Below, piece after piece: positions 1 to 14,100 of a DNA stretch of 56,941 nt. The position numbers and the translations under genes are program-made. Location: assembly GCA_003339415.1 (NCBI GenBank), contig PDHQ01000190.1:9031-65971 (forward strand). Direction: 5' to 3'. The DNA is from Ophiocordyceps camponoti-saundersi (nom. inval.) (taxonomy: Eukaryota; Ascomycota; Sordariomycetes; Hypocreales; Ophiocordycipitaceae). How positions within the stretch are numbered: the stretch's first letter is position 1; each line of letters opens with the position of its first letter. The notes under the pieces were generated by a model, which saw nothing but the letters and a program-made list of their open reading frames with translations, was not told where the DNA came from and did no database searches.

Positions 1-32
1 AAAAAAAGAAAAAAAAAAATTATATATTTCTT

Positions 33-78
<46 letters not shown>

Positions 79-119
79 AAAAGAAAAAGAAAGAAGAAGA
101 GAGAGAGAGGAAGAGAAGA
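1..119. repeat. A/purine-rich low-complexity start of the window
   Basis: The window opens with long A runs (about 44-74 is almost pure A) followed by an AAG/GAGA purine tract. No coding potential is visible. It is the edge of the AT-rich RIP-degraded compartment; the exact length of the A run may be unreliable in assembly. Confidence 0.7.
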
Positions 120-540
120 GGGCGTTTTATACCCTACTTAGATAACTTATCTAGTATAACTAGTTTAATAAGTATAAAAGAGTAGTAAACTATAACGGGT
201 TTATTTACTAGGGGATAAAAAAAGTAGTAAACGGGTTTATCCTAAAAATAGTAATTAACGAGTTTATACCTTATAAGATAAGAATAGTAATTAATAGTTT
301 TATTCCTTAAAGGAGAAGAATAGTATTTAATAAGTTTATCTTTTAAGGGATAAAAATAGTAGTTAATAGTTTTATATTTTAAAAGATAAGAATAGTATTT
401 AATAAGTTTATCCCTTAAGGGAGAAAAATAATATTTAAGAGGTTTATCCCTTAGTAAATAAGATAAGTAGTTAATAGGTTTATCCCCTAAGGGATAAGAT
501 AAGTAGTTAACGGGTTTTTATTACGCTAGTATTATTACTT
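120..540. repeat. Tandem array of ~35-bp palindromic monomers (small array 1)
   Basis: About ten degenerate copies of a unit resembling GTAGTTAATAGGTTTATCC plus CTTAAGGGATAAGAAA occur head to tail. Each monomer is centred on an inverted repeat of the form TTATCCC-TTA(A)-GGGATAA. The same monomer builds the array at 6,640-7,050 and the large satellite at 11,260-18,345. In both small arrays the monomers lie immediately before the same longer duplicated sequence (540 onward and 7,060 onward), so the array and its flank were duplicated together. Confidence 0.75.
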
Positions 541-1215
541 AGTATTAAATATTAGCGCGGTAAATAAGTAAATATAGAAGATATAAAAGTATTATTTAGA
601 TAAATTTACTTAGATAGTTAAGCGATATAATAACTAAAACTATACGTCCCTTAGCTTATATATAGATATTATATTATAATATATTTTATAATAGTATTTT
701 ATAAATTATATCTAAATATAGGAACTCCTAAAAATATTACGATATATAAAGAGCTATTTTAAAGCTATCTAAGTAATAAGTTTATAATTAAGCTTATAAA
801 AGAATATAAGTATAATTATAAAACTTTTATAAAGGAACTAAAAGATAATTTAAGATTTCTCTTATAGAAAAAGTAATAAAGAGTTATTATAAACTAAGCC
901 GAGGATATAAAAAATATATAAAGTTAAAGTAAGTAAAATTCTTATTAGCTAAAGATAATAATAGCTAATTAATCTCTTTCTAATAGCTAAGGGAGAATAT
1001 TACTAGCTATAGAAAAAATATAATAGCTATTAACTAAAATACTATTAGTAAATTTATTTTTAAGTTTATTATTTACTTAGCTAATTACGCTATAAGAGAT
1101 AAGATATATTAAGAAATTATCCTTAAACTTATTTTAGTTTATTAAGTTTATCGGCTACCTTAAAATAGACTATTATAAAACTTTAAAAAAGGGGTATTAA
1201 TAAAGGTATAATAGC
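540..1215. repeat. Duplicated segment, copy A
   Basis: Positions about 540-900 match 7,060-7,385, sharing for example the stretch reading AAGCTATCTAAGTAATAAG. Positions about 925-1,215 match 8,422-8,715, sharing the segment around TTAGCTAATTACGCTA. The second copy is interrupted by about 1 kb that includes a diverged LTR. No gene is recognisable; both copies are RIP-mutated. Confidence 0.65.
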
Positions 1216-4200
1216 TAGCGTTATCTAAATTTCGGTTTCTTAAGCTAATATACTATAAATATAAGATAAAGTAAATAATAAATTCGAATCCCTTATCTCT
1301 ATAATTATATACGCTAGTAAGCTAATAATATACTAATATAATTCTATACTTTTAAAAATACTAAATAGGATTAACCTTAAAAGAATAGTTTTTAAGGATT
1401 ATCTTAAAAAGTTCTATTAAGCGGAAGATAGATAGTAATCCTCTAACTTAGATAACTAGCTTTTATAAAAGAAAGTACCCCCCTTTATTAAAACTACTAC
1501 CCTCCTAGCTAGAGAGGAATTTAACGCCGAAATAAATAAAAATTAGGTTTTAAGTACTAAAATCCTTAATTAAATAGTTTTAAGAAGTTATATATCTCTT
1601 AGTAACTAAACTAATAAAGTAGTTATTAGGGATAATCTCCTTAATATTTAAACTAAGCTAAAAAAACTACTTTTAAAATTTAGCTCCCTTAGATTATTAA
1701 AGTAAAGAAAGCCCTTTATATTAAAGCTATTTTATAATTATTATATAAGCTTTAAATACCCGTAACCTTTCTTACTTAATATTTATAAGGAGGAAAGGGA
1801 AAGTATTTTAGTTTAGATAATATACTTAAACGAAGGTATAATAACTTTTCTTTATTTTAATTTCTTTACTAAACCCTTATACTTATAATAAATTACTTTA
1901 TTTTAATTTTAGAACTTTTTAAGCCCGCTCCTTAATATTAGGCTACTTATTACCTTTTCTAAGCTTTAAACCGTTATCTAAGAACGGATTTAATATATCT
2001 TTAATTAAGCGAGGCGTAACTTAAGAATTTAGATAATCCTTATATATAATAGAGTTAGTAAAAATATCCTAGCTACTAATAAAGTAACTTACTATCTATA
2101 AGGCCTTACTAATCTTTATTTTATAAGCGTACTTAGAGTATTAACGCTAATTATAAGTAGCCGCCTTAATCTTATTCTAAATATAATTAGAATAACTATA
2201 ACCCCCTTAGCTATATATCGAAATATACTTATAAAATAGTATTAATATATATTCTTTATAATAAATAATAATCGTTATTTATAATTATAAGTAATAAGTA
2301 TATAACTTTAGGTTATATTAATTAAAAATTAAGATAAAAAAAGCCTTATAGTATTTAGGGCGTTTCCCTTAAATTAAATAATTAAAAAAAAAGCTTTTTA
2401 AGTATGCGATCTTAGTTAAGATATAAGTAACTCGGGGTTCCCTTAGCGTCTTCTCCTAATACTCTCTCTCTCTAGCCTTAATAAAGTAATAAAAAAAAAA
2501 CTTAAGAGGAGATATAATACCTATTTTTATCTTAATAAAAGCTAGGGCTTCTTAAGGAACCTTTTCGTAGAAAGCTATCTTAATAAATATAAGAACGTTA
2601 AAATACCTAATATTAACGCCTCCCTTATATTAAATCTTAAGGTAGGCGTAAATCTAAGTAAAGAAAATTAATTTCGATATCCGGAACTATTTAATTAAAA
2701 TATTTATATATATATATTTAAGGTAAAAAAGAGTTTTTAGCGCTATACGGCCTTACTAGCCTAGGCTTAATAAGACGCTTATATTTTTAATATTTAACTT
2801 ACGTAAGATAAGGTTATAAATATTAGGAAGATATTTCTTTTTCTCCTTAATTATCTCCTTTTCTATTAACTTAAGCGCTATTACGATTAAAAATTCTTAT
2901 TATTATTAATATATCTAAGTTAAGTAAGTAAAAAAAGAAAAAAAAAAGAGGGAGAGGATAAGGGCGATATAAATAATAAGCTAATAATTATTTATTCCTA
3001 ATTAGAAAGGAGCCCTCCCCGCTCTTCCTTTCGTAATATTATAGTATTAACTAAAATATAAAGTAGTAAGCTTAAAAACTAAAGTAGCGAATAATAATAA
3101 AATAAAGTAACGTATTTTTCCTTTTTTCCTACGCGTACCTTTTTTTTCTTTTAAACTAATTATTTATTTAATAAATAAGCTATACTTAGCGTATTATTAT
3201 TATAATTAAAATATATTATAAATTTAGTAAACTTAAACTATAAGCTTAGTAAAGAAGTAAACTTTAAACTAGAAAAGCTATTTTTTAGCGAATAAAATAA
3301 TAAGTTTGCTATTATAGCGATATTTTATAGTAAAGTAATAATAAGGCCTATATCGCCTAATCTCCCTTTCTTAGCGGTAACTCCTAAGCTCGCGCGAACC
3401 CTTAAGTATAAATAGCCCCTTTAGTTTATAAGATAAATAGTTTAGCTAAAAGAACGCGTTAAGCTTTTTATAAATATAATTAAATACTTATATATATTTT
3501 AAGCTAGTAAAGAGATTGCTAATATTATCTTATTTAATAATATCTAAGATTAAAATAGCTATATAGATAATATAAGGCGTTTTATTTTTAAAATATAAAA
3601 ATAACTATAAGTAACTAGCTTTAAGCTAGGAGCTATAATAAAAATCTTAAATAGGGGAATTTAAGATAAAATATACTTATTTATAATTCCTATAATAATT
3701 ACGATACCTATTATTATAAACGAGACTACTAATATACTATTTAAAAAGAAATTTTATTATATTATACTTAAGTTTAACTTAAGGTAGGAAGTAAATAGTT
3801 ACCTTTTTCTAAATAATATAGTTAATTTTAAAGCGGATAGGACTAATATTAGGTATTATTAGGGTAGCTTTTTTTAAAATTAGTAAGCTTAAGTATTTTA
3901 TTTTTTCGACTTAATAAAGCCGGGGTAAGTACCTCGATTAAAAAAGGTAATAGCTATATAAAAAGATATTTTAAGCGAGTTTTAAAAGGATTACCCTTTT
4001 AATTTTATTATTATTCTTAGGACGCGATAGAAAAGAGCGTATAAATATAGATACCTAGCCCTTTCTATACTATAATACTAGGCTTATAGCTTTATTAGTC
4101 TTAAACTTAATATATATATTAATAGCTTATCGAATAAGCGAGGATTAAGTATTAAATAGTTTAGAGAAGATCTTAAGACCCCCCCGGATTCCTATATTCT

Positions 4201-6639
4201 CTTATAAGATTAGGCTATATAAACTAAAAATAGCGATAGTAATAACTATAACGAATTAATCGCTTAGATAACTAGTAACTTATATACTATTAAAGCGAAT
4301 AAACTAAGTATCTAAAAGTTAGAATAGTTTAACTTTTTAGGAAATAGTTATAAATTTAAACTAAAAAACTAAAAAGGTAGCGAAAATCTCTTAATAAAGC
4401 TAAAAGTAAGCTTAATAATACTTAGGGGCCTATACCCCGAGGCTATTATCCCCTACTATTAGATCCTTAGAAGATATTAAACTATTACGCTTAAGACCTT
4501 TACTAATAACTTTATAATAAAAAGCTATATTATAATACTATACTTAAGCGCTACTAAAGTTAGAAGATAGCTTTAAGGAGATCGGGAAGAACTATAAGGG
4601 ATTAATATTAATAACTTTAATAAGGGCGAAGGGGCTAGGGATAATAAGGCTTTAGATAAGAAAAAGGTTAGGGAGGAAAATAATAAGGACTTTCCCGAGG
4701 ATAAGACTATAAAAAGCCTAACTAATAATTAAATAGTTCCGATATTTAGCCTTTTATCTTCTCTTAGATTTAAAAACCCCCTAACTTTAAAAAAACTTAG
4801 ATAAGAGATAAGCGCTATAAAGAATATAAAAAAGGAAGATAAGGCGATTAAGGCGCCTAATAACGCTATAACTAGAGAGGAAATAACTAAGATAAAGAAA
4901 ATAATCTCTTAGGAATTAATAAGTATATTATAGCTTAAGAAACTTACTATAGGGAAGAAAATACTTATAAGATTAAACCCGGCCCTAATATAGCTAGCTT
5001 TTTTTTTAAGGCGTAGCGTAAGGATAAAAAAGTTAACGAAGCGCGACTATTTAATTAAGAACCCTACGTTATAAAAAACGGCCCCTAAAAGAAAAGGGGA
5101 GGAAAAAAACGTAAAAACGCTAAAATTAATACGCTTTACTTATTTTACCTTAAGTAAGAACCTTATAGTCTAGCTTAGCGAAAGACTTATAGCTATAAGT
5201 ATAAGCTAAAAACTAATTAATCTAAACCTACTTAGCTTTAAAATTAAAAAGGTTAAGCGTTATAAGAATTATATAACTTAAACTAAAAGTTATAAACTTA
5301 TATAATAAGGAAGGTATATTATACTTAATACGGCTAGATTTATTATAATATATACCGGACGCGCACTTATTAGAGACTAGCTTTAAGAACTAAAAATAAT
5401 CCTAATAATCCCGAAAACTAGTTTTTTTATTAGCTTATAGCCCCCGGGGCTTATATACCCTAATATATAAGCTAAGATCGATAAAGTTATTAATAACTAT
5501 TTAATTAAGTAACGATAAAAGTAAGAGAAGGGACCTAAGAGAAATTTACTACTAGTAGGCAGTTAGTATAAACGCTAAAGTTAATAAATCTAAAAGTTAA
5601 ACCTTAAGAAAAAGTAACTAGAGTTTCCTTTATTATTTCCTTTACTAAGAGTCCTTTCTACCTTTATTTTATCGCGCTTATACGCACCTTATTTAAGTTA
5701 TAAGAAAAAGTTAGTTATTACTAAGAAAAAGGGCTAATTACTTATTATTATAGCACGCGCTTAGGGAGGAGTTTAGTAGCGGAGATAAGGACGCTAAAAG
5801 AAATATAAGCGCTTACCTTAGCTAGGGAATTATTAAGGACTTATAAAAAGTTTAATTAAATAGTTCCTAAACCCTTTCTTCTTTTCCTAAAAGCTGCTAA
5901 AAGTTAATATATAAGGGTAGTTAAGCTAAAATAGGAGCTATTACTAAGTATATAGTATAAATTAGTTTCCCTTAAAAGAGGATAAATTAAGTAAGTAATT
6001 AGCCCTTAACTTTATTTTTAAAGCTATAATAAAAATCGTATATCGTAAGTTAAGTTTTAAAGAAGACTTATAATAAAAACTTTACTAAATAAAATTATAA
6101 CTTTATTTTAAACTTTATACTTTTATATTATAAATTACTAATTTAAATACCTTTTTTAAAATCTTTAATATTTAATTAAATAATTTTTACCTTTATATTA
6201 CTTTTTTCTTTTATTTTTATATAAAAAACTAACTCCTTATTATTTTCCCTATAAAGAATTATTATATAGCTCTTCCCCCTATAGCTAAAAATCCCCCCTT
6301 ATATTAGTTAAAAACTTTAGTTACGTAAAAAGTTACGCTTTTTAAGTATTTACTACGCTTACTTAAGGTATCTTTCTTCCCCTACTAAAATATTATACTA
6401 ATAATTAATTTATTAGCTCCGATCTTACTAAGATATTTACTTTAAAATATTTTATTAGTTAATAGAAAATCTAATTTAAATAGAGAGGTTTATTCCTTCT
6501 AAAAGGAGGCGATTATAATAGTAAAGTTAAAGCTCGAAATAAAAACTAAGGCGGAGGCTAATAATAAAATAGCTTAAAAAGCTAAGGGCTAATTTTATTT
6601 TCGCTATAAAGATAGAAAGTTAAGGGGGGGGTTTATATA
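1216..6639. other. Unassigned RIP-degraded sequence
   Basis: 5.4 kb of AT-rich sequence without an open frame of 60 codons on either strand. Its length and duplicated left flank suggest decayed transposon DNA, but I could not recognise a reverse transcriptase, transposase or terminal repeat by eye. Confidence 0.5.
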
Positions 6640-7050
6640 AATATTACTTTTAACCTAACTTTTAAAAAATAAGGAGTATAGTAAATAGGTTTATCTTAAA
6701 AAAAATAAGAGTAATTAAAAAGTTTATTTTTTAGGAAATAAGAATAATAGTAAATAAGTTTATAGCTTAAAGAATAAGAAAAGGAGTAAGTAAATTTATA
6801 AATAAATAAGTTTATCTAATAAGGGATAAGAAAAGGAGTAAATAGGTTTATAAATAAAAAGGTTTATCTTTTAGGGAATAAGAATAAAGTAAATAAGTTT
6901 ATCCTTTTAAGGATAAGAAAAGTAGTAAATAAGAATAAGTTTATACTTAGGAGAAAGAAAAATAGTTAGCGAGTTTAACTTTAAAGGAGAAGAAAGGTAA
7001 TTACCTAGCTTATTTTATAGTTTATAAGAGGAGTAGTTAATAGGTTTCTA
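6640..7050. repeat. Tandem array of palindromic monomers (small array 2)
   Basis: Degenerate copies of the same roughly 35-bp monomer as at 120-540 (core GTAAATAAGTTTATC followed by TTAAGGGATAAG-like sequence). It precedes the second copy of the duplicated segment, mirroring the arrangement at the left end of the window. Confidence 0.7.
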
Positions 7051-7059
7051 TAACTTTAG

Positions 7060-8740
7060 TATTAGTACTAAATATTAGCGTAATATTTAGCTAAATTTTA
7101 AAGATATAGAAATATTACTTAAGTAAATTTCTTATAAGGTTAAACGCTATAATAAGTAAAACTATACGCTTAATAGCTTATAGTAGAAAATTAAGTTATA
7201 ATATATTTTATAAAGATATTTTATAAATAGAATTTAATAATAAAAACTTATAATAATATTATAAGATTTAAGGAGTTATTTTAAAGCTATCTAAGTAATA
7301 AGTTTATAAATAAGCTTCCTAATATAATTATAAATCTTTTAAGAAAAAGCTATAGAATAATTTAAGATTTCTCTTATTATAAAAGTAGTTAGGCTAAAAA
7401 GTGATTATAGACGAAGCTTACTATTAAGGATAAACTTAGTAAGTATTTACGTAACTAAGCTAGTTTAGCGGGGTTAAAAGGATACTTCCGAAAAAAGGAA
7501 AAAAAAGAAGAAAAAGGGAAAAAGGGATAAAAGGGTAATTCTATATAATTCCTAAAAATTTAAAAAACGTAGAATTAAAGGGGCTAAGGGAGGAAGGAAT
7601 CCGTAGCAGGTAGCTTTACTTTACTAAGTCCGAATACGCTTATAATAACTAACTTTATATAAAAAGGCTTACAGCTACCTTAGGTTTTCTTACTAAGGGT
7701 AGGAAATTAACCCCTTCTTATAAGTATAAATCTAACCCTTCTTAAGTCTTTTAGCCCCCTCTAGCTAAGCGAATACTAATTAATTAAATTTATTAAATTA
7801 GGTAGGTAAGATTAAATAACTTTTCTAAACCTTATAGTTTTAACCGGCCTATATAACTTAGTAGGTCCTTATAGGCCTATACGGACTAAATAGTCTTATA
7901 TACTTCCTTAAGATAGTCTTCTCTACGAGGGCTATATATATATATAAGTAAGAGTGCCTATTACTTCCGCGAAACTAAAAGGCCTTTTCTTTTTTATCTT
8001 TATAGCTTAGTAGCTAAGTTAGCTTTTTTATTATTATAAGTATAAAATTATTATATTTATTTATTACTTTTTATAATAATAGCGCTTTAGTAAGCGCGAT
8101 TATACTAATAAAATTAAAGATATATCTATTAGATAGGCTATCCGATACTAATACCGAGGGATCCTAAAAAGGAGTATACTTATTATCGTAATGCCCTCTT
8201 ATATATAACGTATAAAGAGGGTAGATATCTAAAAACTAAATACCTATTCGAATATATAAAATAATAAATAAGGAATATAAAAGGTAAAGTAAAGAGTTAT
8301 AAAATAAAAAGGATCTTATATAAAGGGTCCTTATAACTTAGGTAAGCTATATATATATTAAGATAAGGCTATAAGGGTAATATAAGGCTACGAGGTATTA
8401 TAAGATTCCTTAATAATATTAAGTTTAAGTAAGTAAAATACTTCTTAGCTAAAGATAATAATAACTAATCGATATTTTTCTAATAGCTAAGAAAGAATAT
8501 TACTTATTATAAAGTAAATATAATAAGTATTAATTAAGAGATTATTAGCAAACTTAGCTTTAAGTTTATTATCTAGTTAGCTAATTACGCTAAGAGAAAT
8601 AAAATATATTAATAAATTATCCTTAAAGCTATTCCCGTATATTTAGTTTATTAGCTACCTTATATTAAACTATAATAGAACTTTTAAGAAAATATATTAA
8701 TAAAGGTAAGAATAATTAGTAGTTCGGGCTTATAACTAGT
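7060..8740. repeat. Duplicated segment, copy B, interrupted
   Basis: Positions 7,060-7,385 correspond to copy A 540-900 and 8,422-8,715 correspond to copy A 925-1,215. Between them lies about 1 kb absent from copy A, containing a diverged LTR-like sequence at 7,465-7,975. The simplest reading is insertion of an LTR element, now a solo LTR or remnant, into copy B followed by RIP. Confidence 0.6.
7465..7975. mobile_element. Diverged LTR relic related to the 22-24.9 kb element
   Basis: Colinear with the LTRs at 21,954 and 24,432. Shared landmarks in order are the GGGG-ATAAAAG-like start with purine tract, AAGGCTTACAGCTACCTTAGG, CTTCTTATAAGTATAAA, GATACTAATTAATTA, GGCCTATA, ATACTTCCTTAAGATAGTC, and the end GCCTATTACTTCCGCGAAAC. 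Differences are mostly transitions plus some indels, so it is much older or more heavily RIP-mutated than the pair at 22-25 kb. No partner LTR is obvious close by, so it may be a solo LTR. Confidence 0.6.
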
Positions 8741-10950
8741 AGCGTTAAAGAATACGGTAAGGTAGTTAATAATACGATTATAATAAAAACGCTAAATTTT
8801 ATTTATTTTAAGGTAACTGCTAATAAGCTATTTAGGGAAATAGGGAAGGATAGTAAAGGCGTTATTATAGCGCGGAAATATCTAATATTATACGGCCTAC
8901 TTTATAAGCCTCCCTTTTAGTTAGTTAGCGCTACTAGCTTTACTTCCTAAAGCCCTAGCCTTATTATATAAACTTAGCAGAATTATAGTTATTATATTAG
9001 GAATATTACTATATTTATTAAAGCTACTTTTCGCTATATAAGATATAAGAATAACTTTTTTAGTACTAAGCGCTAAGTATTTTAGATTTCCTCTAATACT
9101 AAGTACGAAAATAACGGCCGCTATAATTATAATTTTTACTTAACTAGCTTAAGGAATGCCCGGAGAGAAGTTTATCGATTAGTAGTTAGTACCTTAGAGA
9201 CTTAGACTAAAAGAGAAATAAACTACTAAGTATAAGAAAAGCGGGCTAATATATATAGTTAATCTTATAAGTAGTATATATAAGATATACTATATTATAC
9301 TAATAGCTTATATAAATATTTAAGCATATATATATATATAAACTATTTATTAGAGAGGAAAAACTATAAGGCTTAGGGGAAGACTTTTTACTTAATAAGG
9401 TTAGCTAGCTTATAAGCCTAATTCGTTATATTAGAGAGCTTATTTATTATAAGTTATCTATCTAAAGTTACGCTAATCTTAAGTAAGGGATAACTATACT
9501 TCCTTAATTCTTATCGCATATAAATATTATCTAAGTTTTAAGTAGTTATAGTATATATATTAGCAAATACTATAGCGAAGATTTTAAGTTATATTATAAG
9601 GGCTTACTTTATAAACCTCCCTTTTAGTTAGTTAGCGCTACTAACTTTACTTCTTAAAATATAGCTTTATAAAATAAACTTAGCAGAATTATTATTATAG
9701 TTATAAATATTAGGAATTTTAATACTTTTATTAGTGCTACTATTAACCTTATAATAAGTTACTTTTATAAGAATACTTTATTACTATTTTAGTTAGTTCC
9801 TAGCTTTATAGCTATAAGGGTAATATTAGAAAGGAAGAACTAACTTTAATTTATATTACTATAAGTAAGTAAGATATAATTAAGGGGGTTATTAAATATA
9901 GAAGGAAAACTTTAATACGAAGATATATATATTTATTTAGATTCCGTAATAATAATAGAATAATCCTACTTAGTATATCGCTAGCTTAAAAGCTAGTATC
10001 TTTATTCTTAAAAGCCTTTCTCTAAAAACCGCTATTTTTATATATATATATATATTATATATATAAGGAAGGCCTCTAAGCTTAAAAATCGGAGGTTAAG
10101 CTTTTTATATTTATAATTTATATAAATATATATATAATATACTTACTTACGTTCTAACTCTTAGATATATAAATTAATTACTTAGTTTATTTTTTATTTA
10201 ATATAATATTCCGATTTTATTAGAATCTATCTAAGATTATAACCTTAGTAAAAAGTAGCTTATAATCGCTACTTATAAATAGCTTTAAGATAGGTACTAA
10301 GTCCTTTTATAATAAACTTACTTATATATTTCCCCTATCTTACTTAACCGGAGCTTAGGCGAGTATAATTCTAGCTAAGGAAAAGATCGAGCGGGGTTAT
10401 AATTTCTACTAGGGTTATTTTAAAATTATATCGTAAATAGCTAAGTAACTAGCTCGCTTATTAAAGGCGAATATCTTATAAGTAATATTTACCGAATTTA
10501 TTAACTTAATCCCTTAAGTATTAGGATATATATTATAAAAGGTAAACGTATTTTTCTATTATTATTTACGCGTAATAATATAAACTTAGATAAATAAAAT
10601 AATTAGCGACTTTACTAAAAACGAAACTAAGAAGGAATTAGTATATATATATATAAGAGAAAGAGATATTTAGATATCCCTAATAGCTAATTAGTTAGCA
10701 AATCGTAAATATAGCTATAAGCTATATAACTATAAATATATAATATATATATAAAATATATATCTTAGCTTACTTACTTACTTATATAAAGCTATTTTTA
10801 AAGAATATATTATCTATTACTATATTTATTATATTTCTTATAATAAGTTTTTACTATAAGAACTAGCGAAGAAAGTTTAAACCTTATATTAGCGAATTAT
10901 ATTATTATTATAAACTTATAATAGAAAATAATAAAGGAGAAGTAAGCGAA
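8741..10950. other. Unassigned RIP-degraded sequence with an internal direct repeat
   Basis: AT-rich and gene-free. It contains a direct repeat of roughly 140 bp, at about 8,897-9,028 and 9,604-9,740, sharing CCTCCCTTTTAGTTAGTTAG and a following AACTTAGCAGAATTAT block. This could be an internal duplication of a decayed element. Otherwise I see nothing recognisable. Confidence 0.5.
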
Positions 10951-10954
10951 ATAT

Positions 10955-11180
10955 CGTAGCTATAGTATATAGCGTTTTAGGTAGAGGAAAGAGACGCGTA
11001 TAGCGTTTCGGAAAGACGAAAAAAATATATATAATATTTTAAGTAAACGAAAAAAACGCGTATAGCGTTTTAGATAGATAAAAAAAATATATATAGTATT
11101 TTAGATAAACGAAAAAGAAGCGTATAGCGCTTTAGGTAAACTAAAAAAATATATCTTATTTATATTTTAATTTAAGAAGT
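10955..11180. repeat. ~60-bp tandem repeat leading into the satellite
   Basis: About four tandem copies of a unit containing GCGTATAGCGTTTTAGGTAG followed by GAAAAA and ATATATAATATTT. The phrase GCGTATAGCGCTTCGG recurs at the head of each spacer block in the adjoining satellite, so this array looks like an expanded version of the spacer head. Confidence 0.65.
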
Positions 11181-14100
11181 AGAAGTTAAGTTTTATATTT
11201 CGTTAATATAAGTACGAAAAGATAAGGAGATTAACTATATTATATAAGATAATAACTATATATTAAAGACGATAAGTATTTATCCCTTAAAGGATAAGAA
11301 GAGAAGTTAACGGGTTTATCTTTTAGGGATAAGAAAGGTAGCGTATAGCGCTTCGGGTAGACGAAAAAGATACGTTTTATCTATATCTTAATTTAAGAAG
11401 CGGAAATTAAGTTTTATATTTCGTTAATATAAGTATAAAAAGATAAGGAGATTAACTATATTATATAAGATAATAATAATATACTTAAAACGATAAGTAT
11501 TTATCTCTTAAGGGATAAGGAGAGTAATTAATAAGTTTATCCCTTAGGGGATAAGAAAAGTAGTTAATAAGTTTATCCCTTAAGGAATAAGAAAAATAGC
11601 TAATAAGTTTATCCCTTAAGGGATAAGAAAAGTAATTAATAGGTTAGTTTTATAAAAGATAACTAGAGAGAAATAAGCTAATTATCGCATATAGCGTTTT
11701 AGGTAGATTAAAAAGACGCGTTTTATCTATATCTTAGTTTAAGGAGCGAGAGTTAAGTTTTATATTTCGTTAATATAAGTGCGAAAAGATAAGGAGATTA
11801 ACTATATTATATAAAATAATAATAATATACCTAAGATAATAAGTATTTATCCCCTAAAAAATAAGGAGAGTAGTTAATAAGTTTATTTCTTAAAGGATAA
11901 GAAGAGCAGTTAATAAGTTTATCCCCTAAAAGATAAGAAAAGTAGTTAATAAGTTAGTTTTATAAAAAATAACTAAAGAGAAGTAAGCTAACTATCGCGT
12001 ATAGCGCTTCGGGCAGATTAAAAAGATATATCTTATCCGTATCTTAGTTTAAGAAGTAAGAGTTAAGTTTTATATTTCGTTAATATAAGTATAAAAAGAT
12101 AAGAAGATTAATTATATTATATAAGACGATAACGATATACCTAAGATAATAAGTATTTATCCCCTAAAAAATAAGGAAAGTAGTTAATAAGTTTATCCCC
12201 TAAAAGATAAGAAGAGTAGTTAATAAGTTTATTCCCTAAAAAATAAAAAAAGTAGTTAATAAGTTTATCTTTTAGGGGATAAGAAAAGTAGCTAATAAGT
12301 TTATCTTTTAGGGAATAAAAAATATAATTAATAAGTTAATTTTATAAAAAATAACTAAAGAAAAGTAAGCTAACTATTACGTATAGCGTTTTAGGTAAAT
12401 TAAAAAGATATATCTTATCTATATCTTAGTTTAAGGAGCGGGAGTTAAGTTTTATATTTTATTAATATAAGTGCGAAAAGATAAGGAGATTAACTATATT
12501 ATATAAGATAACGACGATATACCTAAAATAATAAGTATTTATCTCCTAAGAGATAAGAAAAGTAATTAATAAGTTTATCCCTTAAAAAATAAGAAAAATA
12601 GTTAATAAGTTTATCCCTTAAGGGATAAGAAAAATAGTTAATAAGTTTATCCCCTAAAAGATAAGAAAAGTAGCTAATAGGTTTATTTTTTAGGGGATAA
12701 GAAAGGTAATTAATAAGTTAATTTTATAAAAGATAACTAAAAAAAAGTAAGCTAACTATTATATATAGCGCTTCGGGTAAACTAAAAAGACGCGTCTTAT
12801 TTATATCTTAGTTTAAAAAGCGGGAGTTAAGTTTTATATTTTATTAATATAAGTACGAAAAGATAAGGAGATTAACTATATTATATAAGATAATAATAAT
12901 ATACTTAAGATAATAAGTATTTATCCCCTAAAAGATAAAAAGAGTAGTTAATAAGTTTATCTCTTAAAAGATAAAAAAAGTAATTAATAAGTTTATCTCT
13001 TAAAAGATAAAAAAAATAGTTAATAAGTTTATTTTTTAAGGGATAAGAAAAGTAGCTAATAAGTTTATCCCTTAAGGGATAAGAAAGGTAGTTAATAAGT
13101 TAGTCCCGTAAAAGATAATTAAAAAGAAGTAAGCTAACTATTATATATAGCGCTTCGGGCAGACTAAAGAGACGCGTCTTATTTATATCTTAGTTTAAAA
13201 AGTAGGAGTTAAGTCTTATATTTCGTTAATATAAGTATAAAAAGATAAGGAGATTAACTATACTATATAAGATAATAACGATATACCTAAGATAATAAGT
13301 ATTTATCCCTTAAAAGATAAGGAGAGTAGTTAATAAGTTTATCCCCTAAGGGATAAGAAGAGCTTAAGGGAATAAAAAGAGTAGTTAATAAGTTTATCCC
13401 TTAAGGGATAAGAAAAGTAGTTAATAAGTTTATCCCCTAAAAAATAAAAAGAGTAATTAATAGGTTTATCTTTTAGGGGATAAGAAGAGTAGTTAATAAG
13501 TTTATCTTTTAAGGGATAAGAAGAGTAATTAATAAGTTTATTTCTTAGGGGATAAGAAGAGTAATTAATAAGTTTATCTTTTAGGGGATAAGAAAAGTAA
13601 TTAATAAGTTTATCTTTTAGGGGATAAGAAAAGTAATTAATAAGTTTATCCCCTAAAAGATAAGAAGAGTAGTTAATAAGTTTATCCCTTAAGGGATAAG
13701 AAAAATAGTTAATAAGTTTATCCTTTAAAGGATAAGAAAAATAGTTAATAAGTTTATCCCCTAAAAGATAAAAAAAGTAATTAATAAGTTTATCCCTTAA
13801 AAAATAAGAAGAGTAGTTAATAAGTTTATCTTTTAGGGGATAAGAAAAGTAGTTAATAAGTTTATCCCTTAAAAGATAAGAAAAGTAGTTAATAAGTTTA
13901 TCCCCTAAAAGATAAAAAAAGTAATTAATAAGTTTATCCCTTAAGGGATAAGAAAAGTAGTTAATAAGTTTATCCTTTAAGGAATAAAAAGAGTAGTTAA
14001 TAAGTTTATCTTTTAAGGGATAAGAAGAAAGAAGTAAGCTAACTATTATATATAGCGCTTTAAGTAAATTAAAAAAATATATTTTATCTATATCTTAGTC

